A stretch of 64,000 nt of DNA from WGOA01 sp964429745 (lineage in GTDB: Bacteria > Bacteroidota > Bacteroidia > Chitinophagales > BACL12): the NCBI GenBank assembly GCA_964429745.1, contig CAYSDI010000004.1, positions 18,168 to 82,167 on the forward strand, in the 5' to 3' direction. Shown here in pieces: positions 41,118 to 49,886 of the stretch. Position numbers and translations under genes: made by a program. The notes below the pieces were generated by a model, which had not been told where the DNA came from, made no database searches, and worked only from the letters and a program-made list of their open reading frames with translations. Positions within the stretch are counted from its first letter, which is position 1, and every line of letters begins with the position of its first letter.

Positions 41118-41926
41118 CGCCAGGCTTTCACGATCAGGCCGGTGCCGGTGGGGTGCTGTCCATTGACATCCATCCTGTTGAGCAGGTAGGCAATTGGGTA
41201 CACCACCAAATAATACAGGGGAAGGACCACAAAAAACAAGCGGGAGTAGTTCAACAATACCATAGGGTATTTCATGGAAAGGCGCCACGAGAGCGAACCG
41301 GGTTTGCCGTAATTGTACGACGCTTCGACCCGCTCAAAACCGGCACTGCGCAGCTTGTCTTGAATTTCCTGAATGTTGTAGCCGTCGCGAACGTGCTCGC
41401 CGATGAACGAGGCTTCTTCGCCCACGCCCACATCACTGCCGCCCTGATCTGACGGTGTAGAAATGAGCACCATCCCGCCGGGTTTAAGCGAACGGTGGTA
41501 ATTGCGGAACACCTGCACGTCTTCGAGCACGTGTTCCATGACGTCCACGCATAGAATGAAATCGTAGGTGGCATCGCGGTGGTAGACGACCAAATCCTGC
41601 ACTTCAAAATGCACGCGGTCCGCGCGTCCGATAAGTTGGAAAAAGGCATTGCAATCGGCTACCTGTTCTTCTTTTACATCAATGGCCGTGATGGTCCACG
41701 TGCGATTCATGCCGCTAAGAAAGTAACTGTACTGCCCGAACCCCGCACCGGCGTCGAGGATGTTCGCGGGCCCATTCCCCCGCGCTGCCGACCACTGCCG
41801 TATAGCCTTGTGCACGTGCCAGGTGCGCAACAACAGCAGGTCCAGCAAGCGGTAGAACAACTTGCGCAGCAGCGGGTGCCGGTTAAATACTTCGCCCAGT
41901 GAGCGTTTTATGGGATCGTATTCCAT
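41114..41926 (-). CDS. Class I SAM-dependent methyltransferase
   Basis: 270 residues. The Rossmann SAM site is visible: motif I ILDAGAGFGQYSYFL (about 55-69), motif II TAIDVKEEQ, motif IV FILCVDVMEHVLED and motif V LKPGGMVLISTPS. A C-terminal hydrophobic hairpin (SRLFFVVLPLYYLVVYPIAYLL) suggests membrane contact, fitting a lipid-linked or glycan substrate. It is the first gene of a three-gene operon with 4-bp overlaps. The 69 bp upstream carry a 14-bp tandem repeat and separate it from the YfhO gene. Confidence 0.85.
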   Translation of the reverse strand: MEYDPIKRSLGEVFNRHPLLRKLFYRLLDLLLLRTWHVHKAIRQWSAARGNGPANILDAGAGFGQYSYFLSGMNRTWTITAIDVKEEQVADCNAFFQLIGRADRVHFEVQDLVVYHRDATYDFILCVDVMEHVLEDVQVFRNYHRSLKPGGMVLISTPSDQGGSDVGVGEEASFIGEHVRDGYNIQEIQDKLRSAGFERVEASYNYGKPGSLSWRLSMKYPMVLLNYSRLFFVVLPLYYLVVYPIAYLLNRMDVNGQHPTGTGLIVKAWR

Positions 41927-41940
41927 GAGGCAGTTTGAGT

Positions 41941-41996
41941 CAAACAGCTAGGGTCAAGCAGCTAGGGTCAAACATCTACGGTCAAAGGGCTGGAAT
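41941..41996. repeat. 14-bp tandem repeat between YfhO and methyltransferase genes
   Basis: CAAACAGCTAGGGT, CAAGCAGCTAGGGT, CAAACATCTACGGT and a weak fourth unit, head to tail. Confidence 0.85.
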
Positions 41997-44452
41997 CAGG
42001 CAGCCGGTTGATCGCGCTGACTTTGCTTGTACCAGATAAAGACCCCACCGGCCACCAGCAGCCAGAGCAGGATAGAAGAGGCAAAGGAAAGCTTCACGCC
42101 TTTTTCAAACGAAGGCGGCGCAAAGCGGAACACCAGCTCGTGCTGACCCGCGGGAAGCGGCATGCCTCTAAGTATATAATTGACCCGGATGTGGTCAACG
42201 GGCTGGCCATCCAGGTAGGCAATCCAGTCGATGTTGCCGCGGTAGTGCATCTCGGAGAAGACCGCAAACACCGGATTGGGATTGTTAACCGAGTAGGTGA
42301 GTTCGTTGGCTTTGTATGCGGTCAATTGGATCTGGCCGGGAGCGCCGGGCGTGAAATTGCCGACACTGGCGCGGTCTTCTTCGCGGATCACCGCCGCTCG
42401 AGCCGGATTGAGCGTGCGCATGGCGGCCATTTCCTCGTCGGCGTTTTTGGCCCAAATAAGGCTGTCAACCGTCCAGGCGTTGCCGAGCGCGCCGGGGTTG
42501 CGCTGCACCTGGTTGTTGCGGTTCACCACGTAGCGTGTGTTGAGCATGTTCAGGATGGGCAGCGGAAAACTGTACTGGTTTTCGCTGATCAGGTCCTGGT
42601 AGCGCCGCGATTTTGCGCCGTGGTATCCGCTCACTGCGTGGTAGGCGTAGGGCGTCATGCCATCCTGGTCCAGGCGAATGTTGACGTTCAGCACGCGGAA
42701 GTGCGGATCGGCATCTTTGATGACCGGCGTGCCTTGTCGCAAGCTGGCTTCGTAATAGCCTTTGTCCTGAAAATTGTCTTTGTTCAGGTACTCCGTGTTG
42801 ATGGTCTGCAGGTCAATAAGAATCAACGCGCTGATGCCCAGGGCGGCGTAGCGGCCGGGTACCTTGCCCGCAATGGCGAACCACAACAACCCAAACGCAA
42901 CGCCAACAAAAGCCAAACTGCGGACTGCGTCGGCGCGAATCATGCCCACGCGATCCTGGCGGATGGCGTCAAGGTACGCTTTCAGGTTGGGCTCCGAGGC
43001 CAATACGTCCGCTTCGCGAAAGGAGGCTGGCTCGTACAGCACGCCCGCACTCAGGGGAATAAGCGCCAGGCCCAACACAACAGCACCGGCAATGAAAAGC
43101 GCTTTGCGCTTAGCGGCGGTTTCTGCCGTTCCGAACAACAACTGCTGCAGCGCAAAACCCGCCAGCAGCACGATGGTCAGGTCGGCGATGACCATGGCCA
43201 TCATCACCGTCCTGAACTTGTTGTACATCGGGAAATAGTCGAACAGAAAGTAGTTGAAGGCCGGAAAGTTTCGACCCCAGGCCAAAAACACGGAAAAGAC
43301 CGTAGCGGCTATGAGCCAGTTGCGGTAGCGCGGTGGAGCGGTAATGCATCCGACGATAAACAGAAAAATGACGATGGCACCCAGGTAAATCGGCCCCCCC
43401 GTGAACGACAAACCGCCCCAGTATTTGCTGGCCAGTTGGGCGTAATTCTGCACTTCCTGTTCGCTGGTGCCCGCACTCATCATGCGGCGCAACATGTCTA
43501 CGCTGGCCGATTCTTCGTCAGCGGCGAAGTTGCGCTGGCTGGCTCCGCCCACGTAATTGGGGAAGAGCAGCGTGAGCGTTTCGCCGATGCCGTAACTCCA
43601 GTCAAAGGTGTAGTCGCGGTCCAGGCCGTTGCCGGTGCTGGCTTCGGTGCCTTCGGGTTGGCCGGCCGGGGTGCTCAGTTCCGATGGGCCCCTGATGGTC
43701 CAGGGGGCGTATTCCAACGTGGTGAGAATGCGCGTGGCGTTAGCGCCGATAGCCAGGCCGCTGATAAGTCCAAAGAGGGCCAGCGCTTTGGCAAAAGGAA
43801 CCATTCGCCCTTCCCTCGCTGCGAAGATAGCTTCTGCTATGGTCCAGATGCCGATGAGCAGAAACATGTAGTAGGTGATCTGCAGGTGGTTGACGGTAAC
43901 CTGCAAGGTCATGGCAATGGCGGTCAGAAAAATGCCTGGGCCGTACCGGCCGCGAAAGAGGTAGTTCAGGCCTGCAATGACAAAGGGCATCAGCGCTACG
44001 GCGTCAGATTTGGAGTTGTGGCCCGCTTCAATGAACGAGATAAAGTACGTGCTGAGCCCATAGGCGATGGCGCCCGAGACGGCCACCCAACCATTCATGC
44101 CAAAGGCGAGTAGCATGACGTAGGCACCGAGCATGGCTACGAAACAGAAGCTGATGGGGCGCGGAACGATCTGGCGCAGAAAACCGAAGAGGTTGCCCGG
44201 CGTTTTCATGGAAATCTGGTAGGCGGGCATGCCGCCAAAGGTGGAATTGGTCCAGAGGGGTTCCTCGCCGTATTGGGCGCGGTAGTCGTGTATTTCTTTG
44301 GACATGGCCACGTATTTGAACGTGTCGCCCTGAACCAGGATTTTGCCGCCGAGTGCCGGGTGGAAGTAAGCGGCTGAAAGCACGAAGAAGGTGAGCACAG
44401 CAGCCAGGTGCGGCAGCAAGCGTTTGAAGTCTATGTTTTTCAAAGTGGCCAT
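41996..44452 (-). CDS. YfhO family membrane protein
   Basis: 818 residues. About 12 transmembrane helices in the first ~560 residues are followed by a large extracytoplasmic C-domain and a final helix (LSFASSILLWLLVAGGVFIWY). Typical wording of the YfhO family is AYFHPALGGKILVQGDTFKYVAMSKE (acidic first loop of GT-C enzymes), GGMPAYQISMKTPGNLFG and SYGIGETLTLLFPNYVGGAS. In Bacilli YfhO glycosylates lipoteichoic acid; in Bacteroidota the substrate is unknown, and a role in surface glycan decoration fits the neighbours. A -7 box TACCTTTG lies 55 bp upstream. Confidence 0.9.
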   Translation of the reverse strand: MATLKNIDFKRLLPHLAAVLTFFVLSAAYFHPALGGKILVQGDTFKYVAMSKEIHDYRAQYGEEPLWTNSTFGGMPAYQISMKTPGNLFGFLRQIVPRPISFCFVAMLGAYVMLLAFGMNGWVAVSGAIAYGLSTYFISFIEAGHNSKSDAVALMPFVIAGLNYLFRGRYGPGIFLTAIAMTLQVTVNHLQITYYMFLLIGIWTIAEAIFAAREGRMVPFAKALALFGLISGLAIGANATRILTTLEYAPWTIRGPSELSTPAGQPEGTEASTGNGLDRDYTFDWSYGIGETLTLLFPNYVGGASQRNFAADEESASVDMLRRMMSAGTSEQEVQNYAQLASKYWGGLSFTGGPIYLGAIVIFLFIVGCITAPPRYRNWLIAATVFSVFLAWGRNFPAFNYFLFDYFPMYNKFRTVMMAMVIADLTIVLLAGFALQQLLFGTAETAAKRKALFIAGAVVLGLALIPLSAGVLYEPASFREADVLASEPNLKAYLDAIRQDRVGMIRADAVRSLAFVGVAFGLLWFAIAGKVPGRYAALGISALILIDLQTINTEYLNKDNFQDKGYYEASLRQGTPVIKDADPHFRVLNVNIRLDQDGMTPYAYHAVSGYHGAKSRRYQDLISENQYSFPLPILNMLNTRYVVNRNNQVQRNPGALGNAWTVDSLIWAKNADEEMAAMRTLNPARAAVIREEDRASVGNFTPGAPGQIQLTAYKANELTYSVNNPNPVFAVFSEMHYRGNIDWIAYLDGQPVDHIRVNYILRGMPLPAGQHELVFRFAPPSFEKGVKLSFASSILLWLLVAGGVFIWYKQSQRDQPAA

Positions 44453-44507
44453 AGTGCGGATCAGTTGGGTCTGGCCGGGCGAGGGCCCTGGCCGGAAAAT
44501 TCAGCGC

Positions 44508-44515
44508 CAAAGGTA
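44508..44515 (-). promoter_or_regulatory. Putative -7 promoter element of the YfhO gene
   Basis: The minus strand reads TACCTTTG, 55 bp before the ATG at 44452. Confidence 0.4.
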
Positions 44516-44671
44516 CCAAAAAGGCCCAACCGTGTCCGCGTGACGCTCGTTTCGACTGCTGGCAGCATGGATAATAGGCTCAGCGGTTGCTGTAGGTGTC
44601 GGGATTTTTCTTTTTGAGCTGGGCTAAGAAATGCGGGCAACGCAGAAGCTGGGGTTTTTAACGATGGCCCT

Positions 44672-44679
44672 TAGCTTTG
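44672..44679 (+). promoter_or_regulatory. Putative -7 promoter element of the threonine dehydrogenase gene
   Basis: TAGCTTTG, 18 bp before the ATG at 44698. The spacing from -7 box to start equals that of prs (17), PIG-L (18) and metK (18). Confidence 0.45.
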
Positions 44680-44697
44680 TGGCTTATTTTCCTCCAC

Positions 44698-45663
44698 ATG
44701 AAGACCCACAAGATTTTGTTGACCGGAGCAGGCGGTCAGATCGGCATTGAGTTGACCGCCCGCCTGCGCGAAAAATACGGCCGGGAAGCCGTGTTGGCTA
44801 CAGACGTGCAGGTTTCGCCTGTTTTGGATGCCGGCGGCCCTTTTGAATTGCTGGACGTGACCGACGGCAAAAGTCTGGAAGCCTTGTTTGCCAAGTTTAA
44901 GCCTACGCAGGTGTACCATTTGGCGTCGCTGCTTTCCGCTACCTCGGAGCGCAAACCGCGACTGGCCTGGGAGGTGAATGTCAACGGGCTATTGTTGGTG
45001 TTGGAGGCCTGTCGGGCGCACGGCTCGCGTCTTTTTTGGCCCTCGTCTATCGCGGTTTTTGGCCCGAATACGCCGCGTATTATGACCCCGCAGCGCACGG
45101 TCATTGACCCTTCGACCATTTACGGCATTGGCAAACTGACCGGCGAGCGCTGGTGCGCGTATTACAAGGCCAAGCACGGTATGGATGTGCGCAGCTTGCG
45201 CTACCCGGGCCTGATCAGCTACGCAGCATTTCCGGGCGGCGGCACTACGGATTATGCCGTGGACATTTTCTTTCAGGCCGTTCAACGCGGTGCCTACACC
45301 TGCTACCTCGGGCCGGACACTGCGCTGCCCATGATGTACATGGACGATGCCATTCGCGGCACGCTGGAATTAATGGAGGCTCCGGTGGAGGCGCTGAAAA
45401 CCGAAGAGGGTTACAATTTTGCCGCGCTGTCATTTACCCCGGCTGAGCTGGCTCGCGCCGTTCAGGTACAGATGCCGACTTTTGGCATGGATTACCAAAT
45501 GGACGAGCGCCAGGCCATCGCCGATTCCTGGCCGGCCAGCATTGATGACCGGCAAGCCCGTGACGAATGGGGTTGGAAGCCTCGTTTTGATCTGCCGGCC
45601 ATCGTCAGCGCGATGCTTGAAGGAGTGTCGCGCAAGTTGGCGGAGACGGCGGAGCGGCCTTAG
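44698..45663 (+). CDS. SDR-type L-threonine 3-dehydrogenase (epimerase-like)
   Basis: 321 residues from ATG 44698. An extended short-chain dehydrogenase: the nucleotide loop GAGGQIG, HLASLLSATSERKPRLAWEVNVNG, SSIAVFG, and the catalytic Tyr-Lys in YGIGKLTGE. LRYPGLISY and MYMDDAIRGTLELM are typical of the GalE-like threonine dehydrogenases of Flavobacterium and others, which make 2-amino-3-ketobutyrate from threonine. A partner Kbl ligase is not adjacent; the related enzyme at the window start looks like Spt instead. Another NAD-dependent epimerase function is possible but less likely. Confidence 0.85.
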   Translation: MKTHKILLTGAGGQIGIELTARLREKYGREAVLATDVQVSPVLDAGGPFELLDVTDGKSLEALFAKFKPTQVYHLASLLSATSERKPRLAWEVNVNGLLLVLEACRAHGSRLFWPSSIAVFGPNTPRIMTPQRTVIDPSTIYGIGKLTGERWCAYYKAKHGMDVRSLRYPGLISYAAFPGGGTTDYAVDIFFQAVQRGAYTCYLGPDTALPMMYMDDAIRGTLELMEAPVEALKTEEGYNFAALSFTPAELARAVQVQMPTFGMDYQMDERQAIADSWPASIDDRQARDEWGWKPRFDLPAIVSAMLEGVSRKLAETAERP

Positions 45664-45700
45664 GTGGGCTGTGGCGTATGGGCTGGCTTTAAACGCCGCT

Positions 45701-46579
45701 TCAGTCCGTCACCTCTACACTGAACGCCAGCCGTTGGGACGCGTTATTTACCCCGTCCCAAGCCTGAACCTGGAACATGTACAGCCCCGGAATCAGCGTA
45801 CCGGGGAGCGTGTACCCGATGTCGTAGGCAAAGCTGTCGCCTGTTTCTGCCGGAATGAGGGATTCGCCGGCTGTGTACTGGTTGCCGTTGGCCTCTCTGA
45901 TGTAGGTGAGCTTTACGGCGCCGTTGCCTCCCTCGCCCAGCGAGCGGTTGTCGCTAACCGTACCGGTTACACGCACTTCTGCCCCCCGTGCCAAAGTCAG
46001 GTTGCTTCCGGGCGAAGGGCTGTTGAGTGTTAACACCGGAGCAATGGAATCTTCGGCGTGGTGCAGGATGATGGAGTACACATAGGCCGTGGCGTCGCTG
46101 TTGCCAGCCTTGTCCACCACCTGCAATTGAAAGTGGTAGGTTCCGCTGGTGGGGTTTGTCGGGGCAACCAGGCGCACGGAATGTTCTACCTCAGTGCCAC
46201 TCAGGTTTTCCAGGGCCAGCACGGACCAATCCTGCGTGTTTTCTCCCGCAGCTTGGGCAAGACGCGCATGGCCATGGCAGTCAAAGTTGGCGTGAATGTC
46301 CACTTTAAACTGGCTGAGGGCCTCGTTGTCGGTCAGGAGCAGGTCCATTGCCAAAGTATCCCCACCGGTCATATGGTATACGCTGTTTTCGACCTGGCCA
46401 CAAATGGTGTCGGGGCGGGGGGAGGGGGAGGCGCTTAGAAACTGGAGGTCAGGAAGTTCCAAGTCGGCATTGGAGTTGCATCCTGCGGGGAGCAAAAGAC
46501 TGGCCGTGGCTAGAAAAGTTGCTGCGGCCACAGGGACATTTCGCCCGAAAAAAGCGGCTGAAAACGTAAAAAATTTCAT
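45701..46579 (-). CDS. DUF4625 lipoprotein of a metal-uptake locus
   Basis: 292 residues from ATG 46579. The signal peptide ends in lipobox PAGC. The DUF4625 pattern is clear: GDTLAMDLLLTDNEALSQFKVDIH, with NFDCHGHA right after (His/Cys-rich, a likely metal site). Then come two Ig-like beta domains (TSGTYHFQLQVVDKAGN; GAEVRVTGTVSDNRSLGEGG). It is divergent from the ZnuD-like receptor, with a TGCAAC-N3-GTTGCA palindrome between them; a -7-like TAATTTTG (46627-46620) serves this gene. It probably binds the metal at the outer membrane. The metal is inferred as zinc. Confidence 0.8.
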   Translation of the reverse strand: MKFFTFSAAFFGRNVPVAAATFLATASLLLPAGCNSNADLELPDLQFLSASPSPRPDTICGQVENSVYHMTGGDTLAMDLLLTDNEALSQFKVDIHANFDCHGHARLAQAAGENTQDWSVLALENLSGTEVEHSVRLVAPTNPTSGTYHFQLQVVDKAGNSDATAYVYSIILHHAEDSIAPVLTLNSPSPGSNLTLARGAEVRVTGTVSDNRSLGEGGNGAVKLTYIREANGNQYTAGESLIPAETGDSFAYDIGYTLPGTLIPGLYMFQVQAWDGVNNASQRLAFSVEVTD

Positions 46580-46628
46580 AGAACGCGGCTGCAAGGATAA
46601 TTGGTTGCTACCGATTCAGCAAAATTAA

Positions 46629-46643
46629 TGCAACTTTGTTGCA
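46629..46643. promoter_or_regulatory. Palindromic operator TGCAAC-TTT-GTTGCA (Zur/Fur type candidate), site A
   Basis: A perfect 6+3+6 palindrome between the divergent DUF4625 and receptor genes. The same palindrome recurs at 49762-49776. On the receptor strand it overlaps a -7-like CAACTTTG with a TTG 23 bp upstream (46605). Confidence 0.75.
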
Positions 46644-46687
46644 AATAGGATGGAGCAAGCGAGAATGCGCTCGCTTTTTCTTTTTTG

Positions 46688-49075
46688 ATGCATGGGTTTT
46701 GGTCTATGATGCTATCAGCAGGGCTTAGAAGCCTGTCAGGTTGTATGCTGGCGCTGTTCCTGCCCTTTTGGGGCATGGGTCAGGCGGCTTTAAGCGGGGT
46801 GGTCACAGACCGCCAAGGACAGCCTCTGCCCGGGGCTACGGTGTTGCTGTTGCCGGATTCGTTGTTCAGCGTAGCTGATTTGGAAGGCCGTTTTGCGCTT
46901 CAGCCGAATGCGCCGGGCACGTTTCTGCTTCAGGTGCGTCACCTCGGGTACCAGACGCTGGTTTCAAAGCCCATCGCCTGGCCTCAAACCACGACGCTGA
47001 CACTGCGTTTATTGGAGACCACAGAGCTGCTTGAATCCGTGGTGATTGAGGAGCAGCATGACCATTTAGAAGACGAGTTATCCACCAGCCACCGCAACCG
47101 CGAATGGCTGGAATCGGGCGACCGGAGTTCGTTTGCCGCAGCGCTCGAGCGCGAGCCGGGCATAGCGGTGATTCGCACGGGGGTAGGCATTGCCAAACCG
47201 GTCATCAGGGGCCTCTCCAGCCAGCGCATCATCGTGCAGGACCAGGGGATCAAGCAGGAGGGCCAGCAGTGGGGGGCCGACCACGGCCTGGAAATTGATC
47301 CTTTTGCGGTGGACCGAATTGAAGTCATCAAGGGCCCGGGTACGCTGCTGTACGGCTCCGACGGGTTGGGCGGTGTCATTCGAATTCTGCCGGCACCGAC
47401 GCCCGAAAACGGGGTCTTATCGCTCGGTTTTGAAACGGTGTATCGCAGCGTGAATCAGCATGTCGGGGGAACGGGGTACGCCGCCTGGCGCAAGCGCCGT
47501 TTTTTTGTTCAGGGCAGGGTGTCGTCACAACAGTTTGGCGATTACGCCGTGCCGGCCGACTCGTTTGTTTTTCAGGGGTTTAGGTTGCCGTTGGTGGAGG
47601 GTTTGTTGAAGAACACGGCAGGAAGCGAAAACGCCTTTCACCTAACTGTAGGCAGGGTAGGTCCTCAAAGCCTGACGCGGGTTAATCTGAGCCGGTATCG
47701 GCTTGACGTTGGGTTGTTTTCCGGGGCCGTAGGCATTCCGCGCAGCTATGCGCTGGACCCCGACGGCAACCGCCGCGATGTAGACTTTCCCAGCCAGTTG
47801 GTGGAGCATTGGAAGTTGGCGGTCAACCACCGAACTAACTTCGGGACCAATCTTTTAAGCTTGGATTTTGGGGTACAGCGCAACCTGCGCCGCGAATTTT
47901 CTTTTCCAGAGTTCCACAGCTTGCCGGTTTCGGACCCCGGCAATACCACGGCGCTGGAGCTTCAGCTTTGGACCTATTCGCTCAATGCGCATTTTGACCA
48001 ACAGCTTTCTTCCCGCCTCAGTACCACTTACGGCGTGGATGCCCAGGTGCAGCAGAACAGTACTGCTGGTTTTGAAACGCTGCTCCCCGATTTTCGGCTG
48101 TTTCGCGGGGGAGTTTATGCCGTCGGGGTCCGCAAGCTGGCCCGCGATTCGCGCTTAACCTTTGGGCTGCGTTTGGACGCCGGGAGCAACGACTCGGAGG
48201 CACAACAGCGCTACATCTACACGTCGTCCGGCCAAGTCAGTGACTCGTTGGGATCCGCTGCCCTTGCGGCGAGTTTCGGAAACTATTCCCTCGGCATTGG
48301 CTACAGCAGGGAGTGGATTGAAAAGGGCCTCTTGTTCCGGCTGCACGGGGGTAAAACGTTTCGCTTGCCGCACCCGGCTGAAATGGTCTCCAACGGAGTG
48401 CACCACGGCACGTTCAGGCACGAAGAGGGCAACCCAGCTCTAAAGTCGGAGCACGGATACCAGTTGGACATCGGGTTGGAGCGCAGCAGCGATCGGTTTT
48501 TCTGGACGCTTTCCGGTTACTTCAATTTCTTTCAGGATTACATCTATTTGACGCCGAGCGGACAGCTTAGCCCGCTGCCAGAGGCCGGGCAGATTTTTAG
48601 CTACCAGCAACACGATGCCATTTACACCGGGTTGGAGAGCGAATTGATTTGGAAAATAACTCCGCTCATTCAGGCGCAACTGTCTGGCGATTACGTGTTT
48701 AACTACAACCTGGAGACCACGCTGCCGTTGCCTTTCACGCCCCCGGGATCGCTGCGCAGCAGCTGGCAGTTCACCCGGCCCGGGCGCTGGATTTTTGGCG
48801 AAAGTGGACTTGGGCTTTCCGCGAGGTACCGTTTTGCGCAAAACCGCACCGACCGCAACGAACTAGCTACGCCGGATTACTGGCTGCTCGAGGCTTCGTT
48901 GAGCACCCGCATTCGCGCGGGCAAACAGATGCTGGAAGTTCAGGTGCAGGGCTTCAATTTGTTGAACAGCGCCTACCTGGACCACCTGAGCCGTTACCGC
49001 CTGATCGGGATCCCGGAACCCGGCCGAAATGTGGTGCTGACGCTGCGGGTTCCGCTGCAATTTGCGTTGAGCTGA
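46688..49075 (+). CDS. TonB-dependent receptor, ZnuD-like
   Basis: 795 residues from ATG 46688. Signal peptide (CMLALFLPFWGMGQA), a carboxypeptidase-regulatory-like domain (LSGVVTDRQGQPLPGATVLLL), then the plug and a 22-strand barrel. The plug segment RIIVQDQGIKQEGQQWGADHGLEID and the nearby GPGTLLYGSDGLGGVIRI are characteristic of ZnuD-type zinc receptors. An acidic/His stretch (IEEQHDHLEDEL) before the plug could bind metal. HEEGNPALKSEHGYQLDIGLE is a typical barrel signature. Operator A lies 45 bp upstream. It is divergent from the DUF4625 lipoprotein and close to a His-rich lipoprotein with the same operator, so a zinc-uptake role is likely. Confidence 0.87.
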   Translation: MHGFWSMMLSAGLRSLSGCMLALFLPFWGMGQAALSGVVTDRQGQPLPGATVLLLPDSLFSVADLEGRFALQPNAPGTFLLQVRHLGYQTLVSKPIAWPQTTTLTLRLLETTELLESVVIEEQHDHLEDELSTSHRNREWLESGDRSSFAAALEREPGIAVIRTGVGIAKPVIRGLSSQRIIVQDQGIKQEGQQWGADHGLEIDPFAVDRIEVIKGPGTLLYGSDGLGGVIRILPAPTPENGVLSLGFETVYRSVNQHVGGTGYAAWRKRRFFVQGRVSSQQFGDYAVPADSFVFQGFRLPLVEGLLKNTAGSENAFHLTVGRVGPQSLTRVNLSRYRLDVGLFSGAVGIPRSYALDPDGNRRDVDFPSQLVEHWKLAVNHRTNFGTNLLSLDFGVQRNLRREFSFPEFHSLPVSDPGNTTALELQLWTYSLNAHFDQQLSSRLSTTYGVDAQVQQNSTAGFETLLPDFRLFRGGVYAVGVRKLARDSRLTFGLRLDAGSNDSEAQQRYIYTSSGQVSDSLGSAALAASFGNYSLGIGYSREWIEKGLLFRLHGGKTFRLPHPAEMVSNGVHHGTFRHEEGNPALKSEHGYQLDIGLERSSDRFFWTLSGYFNFFQDYIYLTPSGQLSPLPEAGQIFSYQQHDAIYTGLESELIWKITPLIQAQLSGDYVFNYNLETTLPLPFTPPGSLRSSWQFTRPGRWIFGESGLGLSARYRFAQNRTDRNELATPDYWLLEASLSTRIRAGKQMLEVQVQGFNLLNSAYLDHLSRYRLIGIPEPGRNVVLTLRVPLQFALS

Positions 49076-49190
49076 TCAGCCTGCTGGCCTTTGGGGTACC
49101 CTCAACAGATTGGGGGGGTGTTTATAAAAAAAACTAATTAGTTAACCGTAAAATGGATGTCTGCCGTAACCACTTCCGTGCATTCGTGGT

Positions 49191-49290
49191 NNNNNNNNNN
49201 NNNNNNNNNNNNNNNNNNNNNNNNNNNNNNNNNNNNNNNNNNNNNNNNNNNNNNNNNNNNNNNNNNNNNNNNNNNNNNNNNNNNNNNNNN
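49191..49290. other. Assembly gap (100 N) with identical 55-bp flanks
   Basis: Bases 49136-49190 equal bases 49291-49345, a stretch that contains the 3' end of the His-rich lipoprotein gene. The gap is probably an unmerged overlap. Confidence 0.9.
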
Positions 49291-49292
49291 AA

Positions 49293-49697
49293 TTAGTTAA
49301 CCGTAAAATGGATGTCTGCCGTAACCACTTCCGTGCATTCGTGGTCCTCGCAGGCCTCAGCTTCTAAGTGAAATTCAGTACCCGCTGGATAGGCAGAGAG
49401 ATCCACGTCTTCTTCGATGTCAATCACGGCGTCGTGCTCGTGAACGTCTAAGTTCAAAATCAGGTCGGTTGGGTCGCTTTCAGGATACAGCCGCAGAACG
49501 ATGGCCTCGTTTTCTACCTCAGCGGTAAACCGCACATGAATGTGGACGTTTGCGGCTTCTGCTCCAGTAAAGGACTGGTCATTAAAGGGTTCCAGGAAGG
49601 CGATGTCAATGTGGTTGTGGTCATCTTCTTCTTTGTTGCAGGAACTGAGGGCAAAGGTCAAAGTTGCCAGCGCAAAGAGGTAGGGAATCTTTTTCAT
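49293..49697 (-). CDS. Small His/Asp/Glu-rich lipoprotein
   Basis: 134 residues from ATG 49697. Signal peptide with lipobox LSSC (Cys19). The mature part is rich in His and acidic residues placed in pairs: EEDDHNHID, NVHIHVRF, LDVHEHDAVID and CEDHECTEV, all candidate metal ligands on a beta-sandwich domain (about 100 residues). The same TGCAAC-N3-GTTGCA operator as at the receptor gene lies 65 bp upstream. It probably hands metal to the receptor. The gene ends in the sequence duplicated across the neighbouring gap. There is no close named family. Confidence 0.8.
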   Translation of the reverse strand: MKKIPYLFALATLTFALSSCNKEEDDHNHIDIAFLEPFNDQSFTGAEAANVHIHVRFTAEVENEAIVLRLYPESDPTDLILNLDVHEHDAVIDIEEDVDLSAYPAGTEFHLEAEACEDHECTEVVTADIHFTVN

Positions 49698-49761
49698 GAT
49701 GGACGAAGGTAAGGTTGGCGCTTGAGCTGCCACGGAATGGCAATTGAAGAAATTGTGCTTG

Positions 49762-49776
49762 TGCAACAAAGTTGCA
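49762..49776. promoter_or_regulatory. Palindromic operator TGCAAC-AAA-GTTGCA, site B
   Basis: Same 6+3+6 palindrome as site A, 65 bp before the His-rich lipoprotein start. On the gene's strand it overlaps a -7-like CAACTTTG with a TTG exactly 20 bp upstream, so repressor binding would block RNA polymerase. Confidence 0.75.
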
Positions 49777-49886
49777 TTTAACCTTGCAAATAAACAAGAG
49801 GGGTGCGGAAAAAAGTGAAAAAAAACGGTGGAAGGGGGTTGAGGCGGCTTGGCGGCGGGGCTGCGGTCTAAGGAGCGTGCGGGCGT

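Noticed and set aside
42008..44113. Long open frame (701 codons) on the plus strand opposite the YfhO gene
   Set aside because: It is an antisense shadow of a well-supported membrane protein gene and its product resembles no protein; no promoter or start context.
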